Part shown: positions 11,012 to 23,472 of the stretch, piece by piece | How positions within the stretch are numbered: position 1 is the stretch's first letter | How the letters are laid out: the number at the start of each line of letters is the position of its first letter | NCBI RefSeq assembly: GCF_958298935.1 | Contig: NC_084938.1 | Location: 5,091,501 to 5,155,500, forward strand | Origin: Phragmites australis | Lineage: Eukaryota; Streptophyta; Magnoliopsida; Poales; Poaceae | Direction: 5' to 3' | Length of the DNA: 64,000 nt | The notes under the pieces: model-generated | The model's input: only the letters and a program-made list of their open reading frames with translations | Databases searched by the model: none | What the model was told of the DNA's origin: nothing | Translations under genes and position numbers: made by a program

Positions 11012-12600
11012 TCACACCCCAATTTTATGCATATTCATGCGTACATGTAATACAAGTAATTCATTTGCATTCATAAGAATTTGATTGAATTATGTGCAAG
11101 TTGAATTGGTTTGAATTCAAATTTGATCAACAATGGAATAGCACATGAATTGACAAGAATGCAATTAAATGGAATTTTACATAGGAACTCACCTTTTCAT
11201 CATATGACCTAAGGCTAGAAATAATTTAGAAATTATCCTATCATGTGAGATGAATATTAGTGTATTTTCCTAGATTTTTAGGAATTTATTTGATGCATTA
11301 AAAATTGCTAGAAGTTTCAAAAGTAGTCCTCTTTAAAGAATTGTAATTTGAATTCTACACAGGTTATTGAGGTGAGATCTTTTAAAATGGATTCCTCATG
11401 AATTATAGGAGATGCACAAAAAGTTGGAGAATTTTTGGAGGTCAGTTGAGTCAGTCTCCAAGCAAAGAAAGGTGAGAAGGGAAAATTAGGCGCCTTTGAT
11501 TCACTGACCGGTCGGCCCCACCCATCAGTCGCTCCTCTCCCTCCCGCGCGGCCTGGACAGAGCAGAGCCGCCGCGTGGCCGGCGATGCTTGGCCACTACC
11601 CCAACCGGCCAACAACGACCCAGCGCGCCAGCGCCCTCTCCACCTTATCCCCACCCTGGCGCCCCTCTGCTCCTTTCCCTCTCCCTCTCGCTCGCTCTCT
11701 CTTTCGCTACACAGCAGCAGCAGCGCCGCCGCTCGTCTTCGACCCGCTGCCTCCGGATCCGATGAGCCCCTGCCAATAGAAGAAGGGAGGGAGGACGCTC
11801 GTGGCTTTCACGACTCATTTCGCTGCTTCCTTGCCATCTCGGACCAAGCCAAATGCGCGCCGCCGCCGTCTTCCCCAAATCCGGCAACCGCACCGCCACC
11901 ACAATGATTTTCCCCGGTGGCCGAGCCTTTCCAACCTAACCAACATACGGTAAGCTTCGTAGATCCCCTAGATATCTTTCGCGCGCGCCTTTTCCATCAC
12001 GACCCACCACCGGCGTGGTCGGTCGTGTGAGCCGAGCTCCGTCATGTCGGGTCGCTCACCGCTGGCACTTCCCCGGTCGAGCCCGTCCACCGAGGACCCC
12101 ATCACTAGGTTCGCTGTCTTGCGCTGAAGCTCATGCTGCCCACCCCAGGCTGAACCCCGCCGCCACTCGCCACCGGCGAGAGCCGCCAGTGCCGTCGCCC
12201 ATGGCTGGCACTGTGCGAGCTGGGTGTTGCCGCGGTGACCGAGTCAACTAGCGTAACCCCACCTGTCATACACATGGTTAGATAGATCTCGGTGCAAAAG
12301 TCCAGCTGTCAGTTAATCCTTGCACGTCCCCTACCCGCTTGCCCGTTTAGTCACCAAAATTAATCACCTTTACTTAGCCCATTTCAGCGTTTCTTCACTT
12401 TTAATCAGCGTTAGCTAGCCTTTAATTAGCATTCCCTGCATGTAACGATAGCTGAGAATAAATAGAGGAGAAAACCAGAAAAGGTTGTAAGTTGTATCGC
12501 AGCAAAAGACTTGTTTAAGGTTTCTTTGTTGAGTCAGTGCCATGTCATCGGCCATGTAATCGCCACGTTGGAAAAAACACCTTCAAAACCATTCCTGAGG
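11012..12600 (+). repeat. Probable LTR-derived segment
   Basis: It starts with TGTCACACCCCAATTTTATG, a type of start common in grass LTRs, followed by AT-rich then GC-rich sequence (11450-12260) with Ala/Pro-rich open frames on both strands. I could not find a matching CA end, primer-binding site or target duplication. The TE assignment is therefore an inference from composition and the start motif. None of the open frames in it resembles a known protein. Confidence 0.35.
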
Positions 12601-13021
12601 TTATTTAGGGTTTAGGGTGATATTGAACATTTTAAGGTGCTTAATACCTATTTTTATACTTCATGAGGTTATCTTAGACGAACCTCCCTACTTCAGGGTT
12701 AAGTAGATTTATTCATATATATGGGTTATGTGGGTAATCATGCATAAAAGATGAAACTAAAAAGGCCTTTATTTGAAAGGATATAGTATATGACTGACAA
12801 TGACTTATGCCAGAGACGTTCGATAATAACATATTTTGGAATTAAATATTCAAACACTTAAGACTCCTTTTGTTTGTACCAAATGAAGCAATAAAGCTAA
12901 GCCGGAATGTGGCATGCTAAAATTAAAATAGCTAGTGTGGTTTAACCTTTGACTTAAAACTGAATGAACTAAGTGTGAAGTAAGGTGGGAAAATGAAAAA
13001 AAAAAGATTTCCCATACAAAC
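12601..13021. other. Intergenic, nothing firm
   Basis: AT-rich. A GACTCCTTTTGTTTGTACC motif near 12863 resembles a Tourist terminus, but no matching opposite end was found. Confidence 0.4.
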
Positions 13022-13068
13022 AAACAATAGCCATATCTTTTTTAGATGGAAAGGTGTTTCCATTTATC

Positions 13069-13558
13069 TTAGGTTAATCTAGAATTGGCGACCACCAGAG
13101 GGATTACATCATAAGGAATAGAATCAGGCCACATTAAGACATGGCCTTTCCCGAGACTAGCTCCGATAGTAGCAAGCTTGTGAGCTATAGAATTACAAGT
13201 TCTAGGGCTATGCACAACTCTGGCCTCTATGAAGTTCGTAAACATAAAAAACTTGATATCACGGAACAAGACATCACATGTTGCGTTATCAAACTTGGAG
13301 CTGGTCAGTGCTGCCTTCAAATTGATCGCATCTATTTCAAATTCAACTCGAGTCATACCTGAATCAGAAGCAAAGGACAGAGCCTGTAAACAATCTTCTG
13401 CCTCTGCATGAATTGCTTCAGAGACATCAAACATATTACCCGCGCTTGAAGCCACTGCCTCACCGTGATGATCCCGAATAACAAAACCCCAACCATCTGT
13501 CCCTTTCTGCACAAGGAAAGAGCCATCAAAGTTGATTTTTAGGTAGCCTTCTTGAGGG
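13069..13558 (-). pseudogene. LINE ORF2 RNase H-like domain
   Basis: The frame from about 13512 down to 13069 reads GTDGWGFVIRDHHGEAVASS, then AEAEDCLQAL and VVHSPRTCNSIAHKLA. These are typical of the RNase H-like (RVT_3) tail of plant LINEs. Before it, KINFDGSF is readable at about 13523-13545 in the same frame, so a frameshift near 13550 separates it from the zinc-binding region. Catalytic activity is not expected. Confidence 0.88.
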
Positions 13559-14119
13559 TGTTTCCATGTATGAACTACTTGTGGTTATGGGACTTAGATT
13601 TGCTGAAAAAAAGTCAAACACTAAGTAACACATCTCTGAATTTGTGTACAGACATGATAATGGGAATTGGGTCTTTCTCCCCCATTCACTCCTTTGCGTT
13701 TCGTATATAATGACCATAACGTGATAATCAGCTTTAGTTGAACTTCCTCGAGATAGCTGTATATGTAAGACCTCCCTCGGCAAATGCATGCCTCCGAGTT
13801 TGATCCTGTGTTCTTCTAGCAACAACTCCCTAGAGACCATGCGTGCAAATTTGCATTTAAACATTAAGTGACCCCCATCTCCATCCATCCTATAGCACAT
13901 CGGGCAACGCGTGTCAAGTTCAATTCCCCGAGACTCAATTTTCTTACACAAGAGTAGACTGTTGTGTGCTAATCTCCAAGCAAACATCTTTACTTTATTT
14001 GGGCAACTCATCTTCCATATCTGCTTCCATGAAATACAGGTTCCCATTGTCGGTTCATGAACAGCTCCTCCAGCACTTACCCCATGAGAATCATTCACAT
14101 TCACATTATCAACATACAC
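13526..14119 (-). pseudogene. LINE ORF2 zinc-binding region (zf-RVT)
   Basis: The 197-codon frame contains WKQIWKMSCPNKVKMFAWRL and then CPMCYRMDGDGGHLMFKC. The Cys/His pattern is that of the zf-RVT domain that follows reverse transcriptase in plant LINEs. Upstream, 14120-14969 still encodes broken reverse-transcriptase C-terminal sequence in several frames. Confidence 0.9.
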
Positions 14120-15083
14120 CTTATAAGTCGACTTGACACTAAAAATTCCTTCAAGTCAAAGTGCCAAGCTATAAAATCTTCCATATTAGTATCATCTAGA
14201 TGAAGCGTTTGCTGCACCAAATCTTCATCTCATCTACCTATGACCGGATTAATAAGCTCGCTCACCCTTTGCAGCAGGTGTGCAAGGCCGACGTGTTACT
14301 CCTCTTGGTATCCAAGGGTCTATCCACATATTCACTGATTCACCATCTCCAATGCACCAAACAAATGCCCTTTTTGAGAAGCTCCAGTCCTTTCAGTACA
14401 CTACGCCAAGTATAGGACACTCCTTCCACATTTTGTGTTGCCAGAACATTGCCATGAGGGAAGTACCTCGCTTGCAGCACCTGTGCACATAGAGAATCCG
14501 GTGACTAGATCAAGCACCAACCTTGTTTAGCAAGCATTGCCATGTTAAAAGCATAAAGATCCTGAAAGCTTAGTCCACCATCTCTCTTTGGCTGTAGCAA
14601 TTTGTCCCATTAAAGCTAGTGCATTTTGTCCTTATCTTGTTGACTCCACAAGTAACGGCAAATCATCGAACTCACTTGATCGCAAAAGCTTTTCGTGAGA
14701 TCTGAAGCATGCCATTGTATAAGTCGAGATCGCCTGTACAACTGCCTTGATTAAAATTTCCTTACCTGCCTTTGATGATAACTTTTCTTTTCATCCCTGT
14801 ATACGTTTCCATATTCGATCTTTAATGTCCTGAAGGCTTTTGTTTTTGAGTGACTGATATATACAGGCAATCCTAAGTATTTCTCATTGACAACTTCACT
14901 ATTTAGGTGAAGCACTTGTTTCACTTCTTGCCGGCGATCAGGAGTGTTCTTACTACAAGTGTTCTTACTAAACAATAGCCATATCTTGATTGCAAAATTT
15001 TGGCAATGCAAGATTACCACCTTAGACACCAAACCAGACAGGACGTGCGTTGCATCCTGGTCCTGGCTTCTTTGTGATAGTTA

Positions 15084-15384
15084 GGCTGTGTTTGTTTGCT
15101 GCTTCTGAAACTGCTTCTGCTACTGGCAGAAGCCAGAAGCCAGAAGCCAGAACAAACGAGGTTCTGGAGAAGTGGCTTCTGGAGAAGCCAGAAGCCTGTT
15201 TCTGAGGAAAATGAACTAAAGCTGAGAAGCTCGCTGAGATGTGCTTCTCTGAGAAGCTATGTGCTGAGAAGCCAAAAATTTATTGTAGAAGCCAACAACC
15301 TATTTCCAAAAGCAGCTTTTCAGAAAAACCAAAAACACTGCTTTTCAGAGAAGCTCAAAAGCAGAAGCTCAAACAAACACGGCC
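15084..15384. mobile_element. Tourist-like MITE rich in AGAAGC motifs
   Basis: A 301-bp element is flanked by TTA at 15081-15083 and 15385-15387. The ends GGCTGTGTTTGTTTG and CAAACAAACACGGCC are inverted repeats. The TTA duplication and ends mark PIF/Harbinger. The interior repeats AGAAGC/GCTTCT in both orientations, giving a strong self-complementary fold. It lies about 300 bp upstream of the GTE gene's first in-frame ATG and about 460 bp upstream of the TATA-like box. Confidence 0.92.
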
Positions 15385-15843
15385 TTAATTACAGAACTTT
15401 CAGGGCTGTATCTGAAAAAACACCACCCCAAGGATCGGAAAAACTCACCCCCAAGGTGCTCGTGAGACGCACACGATTCGTGCGGCCCCAAACTCGCGCG
15501 AGAAACTCACCTACGAAACTCCCACGCGCACCCCGCTCTTCTCCCCCGCATAGTTGACACTCCCTGATATCCTGGCCCACCGTCTGCACCTTCCCCTACC
15601 CCACACGTCATTGGCCACTTACCAACAACCACCCAAGCCACTCGCGTTCTCGTAGCGTTTCCCGCAGCCACACTCGCGTCAGCCCTCGGATGCCCGTCAC
15701 GTGGCGCACTCAGGCATCCCCGCCCTCCACGCCCCGCTGCCCGCGGTCACGGGAAGCGCGAGTCACTGCCGTCCGATCACGTGTTGTCCGCGCACCAACG
15801 GCCCAGATCCTGCCCGTGGCGTCCCCGGGCACCCCCGCGCTGC

Positions 15844-15850
15844 TATTAAA
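15844..15850 (+). promoter_or_regulatory. TATA-like box of the GTE gene
   Basis: TATTAAA in an otherwise GC-rich promoter. Transcription from about 15875 would leave a leader of about 130 nt to the ATG at 16005. This supports the downstream start over the earlier in-frame ATG at 15690. Confidence 0.5.
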
Positions 15851-16004
15851 GGCACCCCATTCCCCTCCGCTCCTCCTCGTCCCCAACCCACATCGCAACA
15901 GGGCCTACACCCGCAAACCCGATAAGCCCGCAAGGCCCAGGCCCGCTAAGCGATGCCCTCCGCGCGCCGGAGATCGTGAGGTCGCGGCCCCGCCGCCGCC
16001 GGCG

Positions 16005-17623
16005 ATGACCTCCGCCGTGCTCGCCGGCCAGAATGAGGTCCACCACACGCACCCGCACCACCGCCACTGGGGTGGCGCCCGCGTCCCCCTCATGCCCAAA
16101 CCATCCAACACCAACCCTAGGCGCCACCGGCCGGGCCCAAACCCTAACCCCGGCCCCCCGCCGCCGCAGCGGCCTGTACCGGCGGCGGTGGCGGAGCCCT
16201 CGCCGTCGTCGGGGTACGTGAAGATCAGGTCGTCAGAATTGACCCTCTTCGAGGCCCAGCAGCTCCGTGCGCGGCTCACCGGCGAGCTGGGCCGCGTACG
16301 CGCCCTCCTCTCCCGCATTGACGTCTGGCAGGACCAGCGGCGGCTGCGGCCTGAACCCGAGCCGGAGCACGCGTCTCCGCCTCCGGCGCTGCGGGCGGCG
16401 ATGATGAAGAGGTGCGCGCAGATCCTGACGCGGCTCCGCAAGCAGAAGATCAGCATCTGGTTCAACTCGCCGGTGGACGTCGAGGGTCTGAAGCTGCACG
16501 ACTACCGCGCCATCATCCGGAACCCCATGGATCTCGGCACCGTCAAGGAGAACCTTGCCGCCGAAAGGTACCCCTCGCACGAGGCATTCGCCGCCGACGT
16601 CCGGCTCACCTTCAACAACGCGCTGCGATACAACCCAGCCGACCACCAGGTGCACAAGTTCGCCGACAACCTCGTTGGTACGTTCGAGAGGCTGTACAAG
16701 GAGGCCATTTCCTGGTTTGAGCTGGAGCGCCAGCGCCTCGAGCCACCAATGCCGTTGGCTTTGCCGCCGCAGCCGCCTGTGCCTGTGCCGGTACAGGCGC
16801 TGCCAAGGATGGGGGTTGGGAAGAGGCCGAAGCCCAAGGCGAGGGAGCCAAACAAGAGGGAGATGGATGAGGAGGAGAAGCAGAAGTTAAGGGTGGAGAT
16901 TGAGAACTTGCCAGAGGAGAAGATGATGAATGTGCTGCAGATTGTGCAAAAGAGAAATAGTGATCCAGCGCTGATGGGGGAGGCTGTTGAGCTTGATTTT
17001 GATGAGCTGGATGTCGAGACTCTGTGGGAGCTTGATAGATTTGTGGTCAATTGGAGGAAGGCGCTCAAAAAGAGCAAGCGGAATGTTTTGATGAATGGCG
17101 ACGCGGCTGTGATGAATGGAGACTCCATTGATGTGACAATTGTTCCAGATGAGGATGACCTTGTTCAGGTGCATGTCAATCCGCCTGTGGTGGTTGAAAT
17201 TGGAGACTCGGTACGGCATGGAGAAGCAATGTGGCTATTCTTCGTTCTGAATCTATGTAATCTGAGTTGTGTTCTAATGGCGGTCTTGTTTTGTTGCCCA
17301 TTTCAGGAGACTGATATGCCGCAGAAGAGGGCATCAGAGGCTCAGATGGGTGAAGAGTATGTGGATATTGGTGATGAGATGCCGACGGTGAATTACCAGT
17401 CGGTAGAGATTGAGAGGGATGCCCAGGTGGCTAGCAGCTCAAGCGGGTCTGGGAGTGGCTCTTCTTCATCCAGTGGTATGAAACTGCAAATGAGTTGTGC
17501 CCCAACATTTTCTGATTTGTGGATGAGCTGCTGCTTGATTGTTAAAAACCTTTTGCAGATTCTGACTCGAGGAGCTCTGCGGACTCCGATTCCGATGCGG
17601 ATGATGCTCGCTCCCCGAATTAG
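16005..17623 (+). CDS. GTE: GTE-type bromodomain/NET (BET-like) protein, 3 exons, 479 aa
   Basis: Global transcription factor group E proteins bind acetylated histone tails in the nucleus. Exons by splice sites: 16005-17210, 17307-17475 and 17559-17623, giving 480 codons with stop. The start MTSAVLAGQNEVHH is chosen because a TATA-like box lies at 15844; an in-frame ATG at 15690 would add 105 Pro/Arg-rich residues and lies upstream of that box. Residues 133-235 form the bromodomain (WFNSPVDVEGLKLHDY, MDLGTVKENL, and YNP at 209-211 with the acetyl-lysine-binding Asn). Residues 288-355 form the NET domain (LPEEKMMNVLQIVQKR, ELDFDELDVETLWELDRFV). The C-terminus is Ser/Asp-rich, as in the family. 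Intron 1 (17211-17306) is 96 nt, in frame and stop-free. The gene converges on the nucleolin gene. Confidence 0.93.
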
Positions 17624-17649
17624 GTGGATCATCTTTCTTTGACTGTAGG

Positions 17650-19181
17650 ACTAGTGATTTGAGTAGGTGACTGAAGCTCTTTTTTTGTTGAGGTGACTTT
17701 GAGGAATGATACAGCAAATTGGAGGGGGTTCTTGTCCATGCAAGTCATTGTGAAAGTGTGTTTTTGTGTGTATGTGGATGCAGCTTAGGTTCTTGGTACT
17801 TTGTAGTGGATAGCTAGATCTTTGGGTAGATTGGGAGGCACCAACTACTACTACTGTAAAGAAGGAAATACAATCCAGGAGAAAGATAAAGGTGGCAATG
17901 CCGTGTGTTTCATCACGAGTTTTCCTGTTGCTTTCTTCGTATGTTTTTTATTCCCGCGGTAGCTGTTGGATTTTGCGTATTATTTTTCTTGGATCTTACC
18001 ACTACTGTTAGATTCCCGCTTTGCGTATCTTGATTTGACATTACAAAGGACAGCACAAAAAAAGACTACCTTAGTCAGGTGTTAAACCACATGTTATTAA
18101 GTAAATCGCGGTGTGGTGATAGTGCTGGGATGCAAAAATATGCGCATTCGTGTGTAATGGTTGAACTAGCTTCTGATGTTTACGATATTGTAATTCTGAC
18201 CACCACTTTGCATATGTTATGCTGCCACATACACAAGTGTCAATGGATAATGCTTTGCGGGTGCATTGCAGATTTGAGGGGTGTCTTTTTTATGTCAGGC
18301 ACCGTTTTGAAGTTAGAATGTGACATACATAAACTGTATCCATTGAAAACGGTGCATCGTACCTTCTTTATGTGATGCACCGTCCTGGTTCCATTAATTA
18401 GCTATAAGTATTATTATATGAGAGAGTTAGTAATATTACTCCAATGAATGTAGCAGAACTACAAGCACAAAGAACATTATGGCATGTGTTTAACAAGGCA
18501 TCGGCTGATTTACATTCACCCCTCCAGAATAAATAAACTCAATTTGAACAAATATCCCACAAAATCCGCAAAAAAGTTGAACAATGTTTGGAACACGTTG
18601 TAACATGCCAATGCCAATCCCATGATGGGATAAGCTATGTTTATGGAAATATCTTTGCTCTTAACATGCTTCTTGGTTTTTCCTTGTGAGTCTGTTGAAC
18701 TCCATCTTCACTAGTACGAGAGAATGCTGACGTTAAGTGTTTTCAGAGTCTCCAGCTGTTCCGCCTGTCTGTTAGCTTTCAATCTTGTGAGTTCATTGCA
18801 TTTTGGAAAACATAACATCGATGGCTTTGCCAGAGTGCCAAAAATCCAAGGACATTTCATATTTGTCAAAGTTTGCCTCCAATCGAACAAGTATTTTAGC
18901 AACACAAAAGCTCAGACTCAACTGGAAAGAAAGCTAACAATTCAACATCAAACTACCGCAGCACGACCAGCGAAAGCAACAGCTTCAAACGTGTAGCATA
19001 ACAGAAATGCTTGCATTAAAACAATCGAAATTGATATTGCCAACAAAATATAACCGTCATTTGTGCACTGGCACAACCATTACATAATGAGTGCGGATTT
19101 AACACCAAAAGGGTAAGCAAAAATTTCTTAAAAGTTCAAATAGAGATGCAACAGGTCATTTTATGATTCAAAATGTGTGCT
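17650..19181. other. Convergent 3' UTR region between GTE and nucleolin
   Basis: No coding frame is supported. It should hold both 3' UTRs. GCACCGTTTT at 18299 and AAAACGGTGC at about 18347 form a small inverted repeat. Open frames at 18079-18375 and 18711-18996 have no motif. Confidence 0.5.
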
Positions 19182-22100
19182 TCAGTCATCGCCAAATGTT
19201 GTCTTCTTTCCTGCGAAAGAAACAAATTTATGTACAAGAATAAGTTCTAAGGAGCAGAGGCTATCAATGTTTAGGTACAACAATCTGTCTACACTGCTAA
19301 TGTAAGTGTAGCATTGCATGATGTAGCTTGAAAAAAATGCACAATAAATATGGACTTGTAATAACAGAAGTATTTTTTTACCTGCACTAGCTGTGCCAGC
19401 ACTCTGCCTGTTAGAAAATCCCCAACCACCCCTACCACCGCTTCGTCCACCACCGAATCTGCCACCACCATCCCTGCCACCGAATCGACCAGATCGGCCA
19501 CCGCCATCCCTGCCACCGAATCGACCAGATCGGCCACCACTGTGTCTGCCACCAGACCGATCACCAAATCTGCCACCAGATCTACCACCACCACTGCGGC
19601 TATCCCCTCTAGGCTTTGCCTCATCAACATACAAGTTCCAGCCGCCAAGGTCAGAACCACTGAGTTCAAGTGCTTTTGACAAAGAGTCCTGGTCCTTAAA
19701 ATCTATGTATGCTATTCTGCAGAGTGGAAAATCATACATAAAAAGATATCAGACTCGTCAAAAGTACTGTGCCTAGGTTGTAACCCATAAATAATCTCGT
19801 TAACAGTATTTTCCAGGGTTCAGTCCAACCCTGCCCACACTGAGAAAGCCCTTGTACCAAGCTCAGTTCGTTCCTTGGATGTAGCATTAACCTTGACCAC
19901 AGTGCTAAATTAAGCCTAATTTCAGAGATGGTGACTGGTAACTTCAAAAGGCTTTCTAAACATAACTATAAAGTTGAAACTGCACATTTCAGTGAGAAAG
20001 GAGGTTCCTGGGCGTCACGTTTAGTAAGAAGAAAATGGTTACTGGTAGTTTTTGTTAAGCAAACTCACCCTTTGCTTTCACCACTATCAAAATCCATCGG
20101 AATTGAGACCCTTGTTATCTCGCCACATTCAGCAAAATGTTGTTCAAGAGAGCTTCGGATCTGGATTTTTACAGTGTTACAAGCATAATGTAAGATAAAG
20201 GCAAGATAAAATAACTAAACAAAAGAAAATACCTTGTCCTCTCCAAGATATTTATCAAAACCCTTGATAAATACAGAGTGGCTGGAGTCCCTAGGCTTCT
20301 GGAAAGATCCAGTGTCGTTCCTGTTGTACACCAGAATGATCACATGGTTAACAAAAAAGGTATAGACATGACAGAGTACACTACCACTTTTGATAAAGAA
20401 AATCAAATTCAGCTTACCCACTGCGAGGAGTGTATGCACCTCTTTCATGAGCTATGTCAAGTCTCACTGGACGGCCCAGCAGCTCTTTACCATTCATCTC
20501 AAGTGCCTGCAAGAAAGCAATCCATTTGAGTGGCAAACATTATTGCAACAGTCACTTATATTCAAATTTAAGTGGCAAACAAGACTGCAAACATGACCAC
20601 ACACCAGCTTAGCTTCTAAGATGATTTAAAAATGACAAAACACTAGAATCAGAACAAATAAAATTACCTTCTTGGCAGCTTCAACTGAAGCAAATTCAAC
20701 ATGACCAAACCCTTTAGGAGTGCCATCATCATGGGAAGCCAAACGAACATCAATAACCTCACCAGCCTCCTGAAAAAATTCTTTCCTGCAAACAAAAATA
20801 AGTATTAGCACACCTGCTGCAAAGAATAGACTAATATAATATATATATGTATCCCTTTTCGACAAACTTACACTTGCTCGAAATCAGCATTGAATGAAAT
20901 GTTTCCAATAAAAAGGGTCTTTGACCCTGTTACTTGACTTTGGGTGCTCACAGGCGTTTTAGGCTGCAAAAGTATCAAATTATAAATTCTACATCCATGA
21001 AATATTAGAAGAGGATAAAAAGTTCAAGAGAGGTGCAGATCTGTACTTCTTTGGTGGCAGTTTGCTTTTCAGAGGTGCGCGCAGGAGCTTCCTGTGGAGT
21101 TTCCATTAAAATAAAAGATGTCATCATGCAAGTTCAAAACTCATACACTGCAACATGACAAATTGACTATTCAACAAGTTGTAAATTGGCACAGTAACAA
21201 ATGAGGGAAGACCTTCTTTGGTGTTTTAGCAGGCTCTTCATCCTCCTCGTCACTGTCTTCATCACTCTCTTCTTCAGAAGATTCAGAGCCACTGCTCGCC
21301 GATGCTTTTGGTGCCTGGCACAGCATTTTATTGATATTGGAAAACATTAATTACAAATGATAAAATTGCTGCAAAAATACAATGCCAACACCCTTGAATT
21401 TCCAGATTACCTTCTTTGGCTGACTTGCTTTAGGCTCGTCATCAGAACTGTCATCCTCATCATCACTGCTGCTTTCCTTTTTTGCAGCGGCAGCTTTCAC
21501 AGCTGCGGAAGGTGCTGTGTCCTATTAACAAAAGGACAATACAGTGTGAACAAAGGAGCAATGGAAACATTATTTCAAAATATGCAAAGAAAATAAAAAA
21601 TTTGAGTTCTTGTAGCACCTTCTGCTTCTTTTGGGGAGGCTCTTCATCACTCTCATCACTGTCTGAGGTATCACTGGATTCATCTTTCTTTTTAGAAGCA
21701 GCGGCAGCAGCAGTTCTCTTGGCAGGCTGAGCTGCTTTTGCAGTTTCATCCTAGGGAGTTGAGAAAGAAAGTGAATGGAATGACAATATGCATAAAATGG
21801 AGACGTCTCCAAACAATAATAGTTCTACGCATACCTCATCCTCAGAATCACTCTCAGACTCAGAACTTTCACTGGAATCTTCAATTTTGGTAGCCGCAAC
21901 AGGGGCCTTAGACTTGGGAGCCACTTCCTGAACAGATAATCATGATTAAACTTAAATAATATTTAACAATGAAAAATATTGGTGCATAAACCATTATTAT
22001 TTAGAAAAGGTGTTCTCTATATGAAAGGTAGAATCTGATACAGATAAAATAAAGGGAAAGGACAACAGGCGACAACAACAAAACAAACCAAAGAAAACAT

Positions 22101-23435
22101 GTGAATCAACTAATCCCAATGCACTCACCTCATCCGAGTCATCATCTGAATCACTATCAGAGCTGTCGGCTTCCTCCTTTTTCTTTTGTGCACCAGTCAC
22201 AGATGGTTTCTTTAAGGGAGCAGCAGGTTTCTGAAAGATGAAGACAAGAGAAACAGCAACAGTGTCAAATGACTTGAAGCTAAAATGGGATATACTGTTT
22301 GACCTACATCCAAATGGAAGGCATTAAAAAAGGAATCTCAAGGCACACAACATAACAGACTAGACAGCCGACAAACCAGGAAGAATATCAAGACAAATCT
22401 GTAAACATAATCACAAATAACAATAGCAAATGTCCCAAAAAACCTTGTCTTGCATACTTACATGCACAAAAAATTTATTATACAGGTTACATTACATATG
22501 GTTCTGAACTTGAAAGTATAAACATAATGCAATCATTAATCTATCATGGTTGTACAATGAATTAACTGAGTGCAAGACAAACAAGCAGGAACAAAATACT
22601 CACATCATCATCGTCCGAATCATCCTCAGAACTGCTCTCAGAGCTGCTGCTCTCTTGCTTGCCTTTCTTCGAACCATTATTGACAGTCGGAGCCGGCAGT
22701 TTAGCAGCAGGCTTCTTTGCAGGTTCCTAAATCAAAAGAAGACGAATTAGCATAACAACCCATCCTCTTAAGAACTACATCAACTTAGCTAGTAACTTTG
22801 GCAGAAAAATTCAGCAGTGTTGTTGTACCTCATCAGATTCAGAGGTCTCATCGCTGCTGTCATCACTAGACTCTTGTTTAACAGGCTTGGAAGCCTTCTT
22901 GGATTGTACCTTAACCTGTATAAACAGAAGTTATGTAAACCACAGTTTGTGCTCAAATATTGTAAAAGACACCATACATATGTTCATAAACAGCTATCAA
23001 CGTTCCAAACCATACTTAGATTTGACATATCAAAGTACGGTTGGATCATCTAATTCGTAGTACTACGCAAGTAGCCTTCCCTGTATGACAACCAAAGCAG
23101 CAAAAAACCACATAGACCAACGATCACCACAAAAGGAGCAGGCAAAGGAATGGGGAAAACGGCGAAGAATCGGATACCTCCTCCTCGGACTCGGACGAGT
23201 CCTCCTCAGAGCTGCTGCTGCTCTCGACCTTTTTGGGCGGAGGCTGCTGCTTCGCCTTCTTGCCGTCCTTCTTCGGCGGCGGCACGGCCTTCGCCGGCGG
23301 CGCCGCCTTCTGCTTCTTGGCGCTCACTGCTTTCTCGATCTCGTCCTCCGCCTCCCGCTTCTTCGCGCCCTTCCCCTTGGGCACCGCAGCCGGCGCCGGC
23401 GCCGCGGCCGCTGCCTTCTTGCTTGACTTGCCCAT
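19182..23435 (-). CDS. NUC-L: Nucleolin-like protein, 16 exons, 631 aa
   Basis: Nucleolin acts in the nucleolus in rDNA chromatin and pre-rRNA processing. Exons (minus): 23435-23178, 22915-22829, 22726-22604, 22230-22129, 21927-21835, 21750-21619, 21521-21411, 21314-21213, 21091-21047, 20963-20872, 20785-20668, 20506-20418, 20320-20233, 20160-20069, 19716-19382 and 19210-19182. All joins use GT-AG and total 1,896 nt. Residues 1-351 are Lys-rich and Ser/Asp/Glu tracts, largely one acidic block per exon for exons 1-8. RRM1 starts near 367 (TLFIGNISF as RNP2; KGFGHVEF as RNP1). RRM2 starts near 466 (SVFIKGF; GIAYIDF). Residues about 550-620 are a Gly/Arg-rich tail (GGRSGGRFGDRSGG, GRFGGRDGGG), ending KKTTFGDD. 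The order acidic-RRM-RRM-GAR is that of plant nucleolin. TATA, telo-boxes and site II motifs precede it. Confidence 0.95.
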
Positions 23436-23472
23436 CGGAGGAGAGGAGAGAGGAGGCGGGGTGGAGGCGGAG

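Larger units (their letters stand above)
13040..14969 (-). mobile_element. 5'-truncated LINE (L1-type non-LTR retrotransposon)
   Basis: The insertion is bounded by a perfect 18-bp direct repeat, AAACAATAGCCATATCTT, at 13022-13039 and 14970-14987. This is a typical LINE target duplication. On the minus strand the sequence encodes the C-terminal part of ORF2: the end of reverse transcriptase (EKYLGLPVYI near 14870), a zinc-binding region and an RNase H-like domain. It ends in a short A-tract, seen as T at 13038-13043 on the plus strand, next to the duplication. The 5' end stops inside the reverse transcriptase, so it was truncated on insertion. Several frameshifts and stops show it is dead. Confidence 0.95.

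Noticed and set aside
11451..12251. Ala/Pro-rich open frames on both strands
   Set aside because: Composition-driven frames in LTR-like GC-rich sequence, with no homology that I recognise.
15690..16004. 105-residue N-terminal extension of the GTE protein
   Set aside because: The frame is open, but the TATA-like box at 15844 lies downstream of that ATG and the extension is Pro/Arg-rich with no GTE similarity. The start at 16005 is preferred.
21092..21212. snoRNA in a nucleolin intron (a C-box-like ATGATGA on the minus strand)
   Set aside because: Nucleolin introns host snoRNAs in animals, but the candidate C box lies about 30 nt from the acceptor with no room for a D box and guide.
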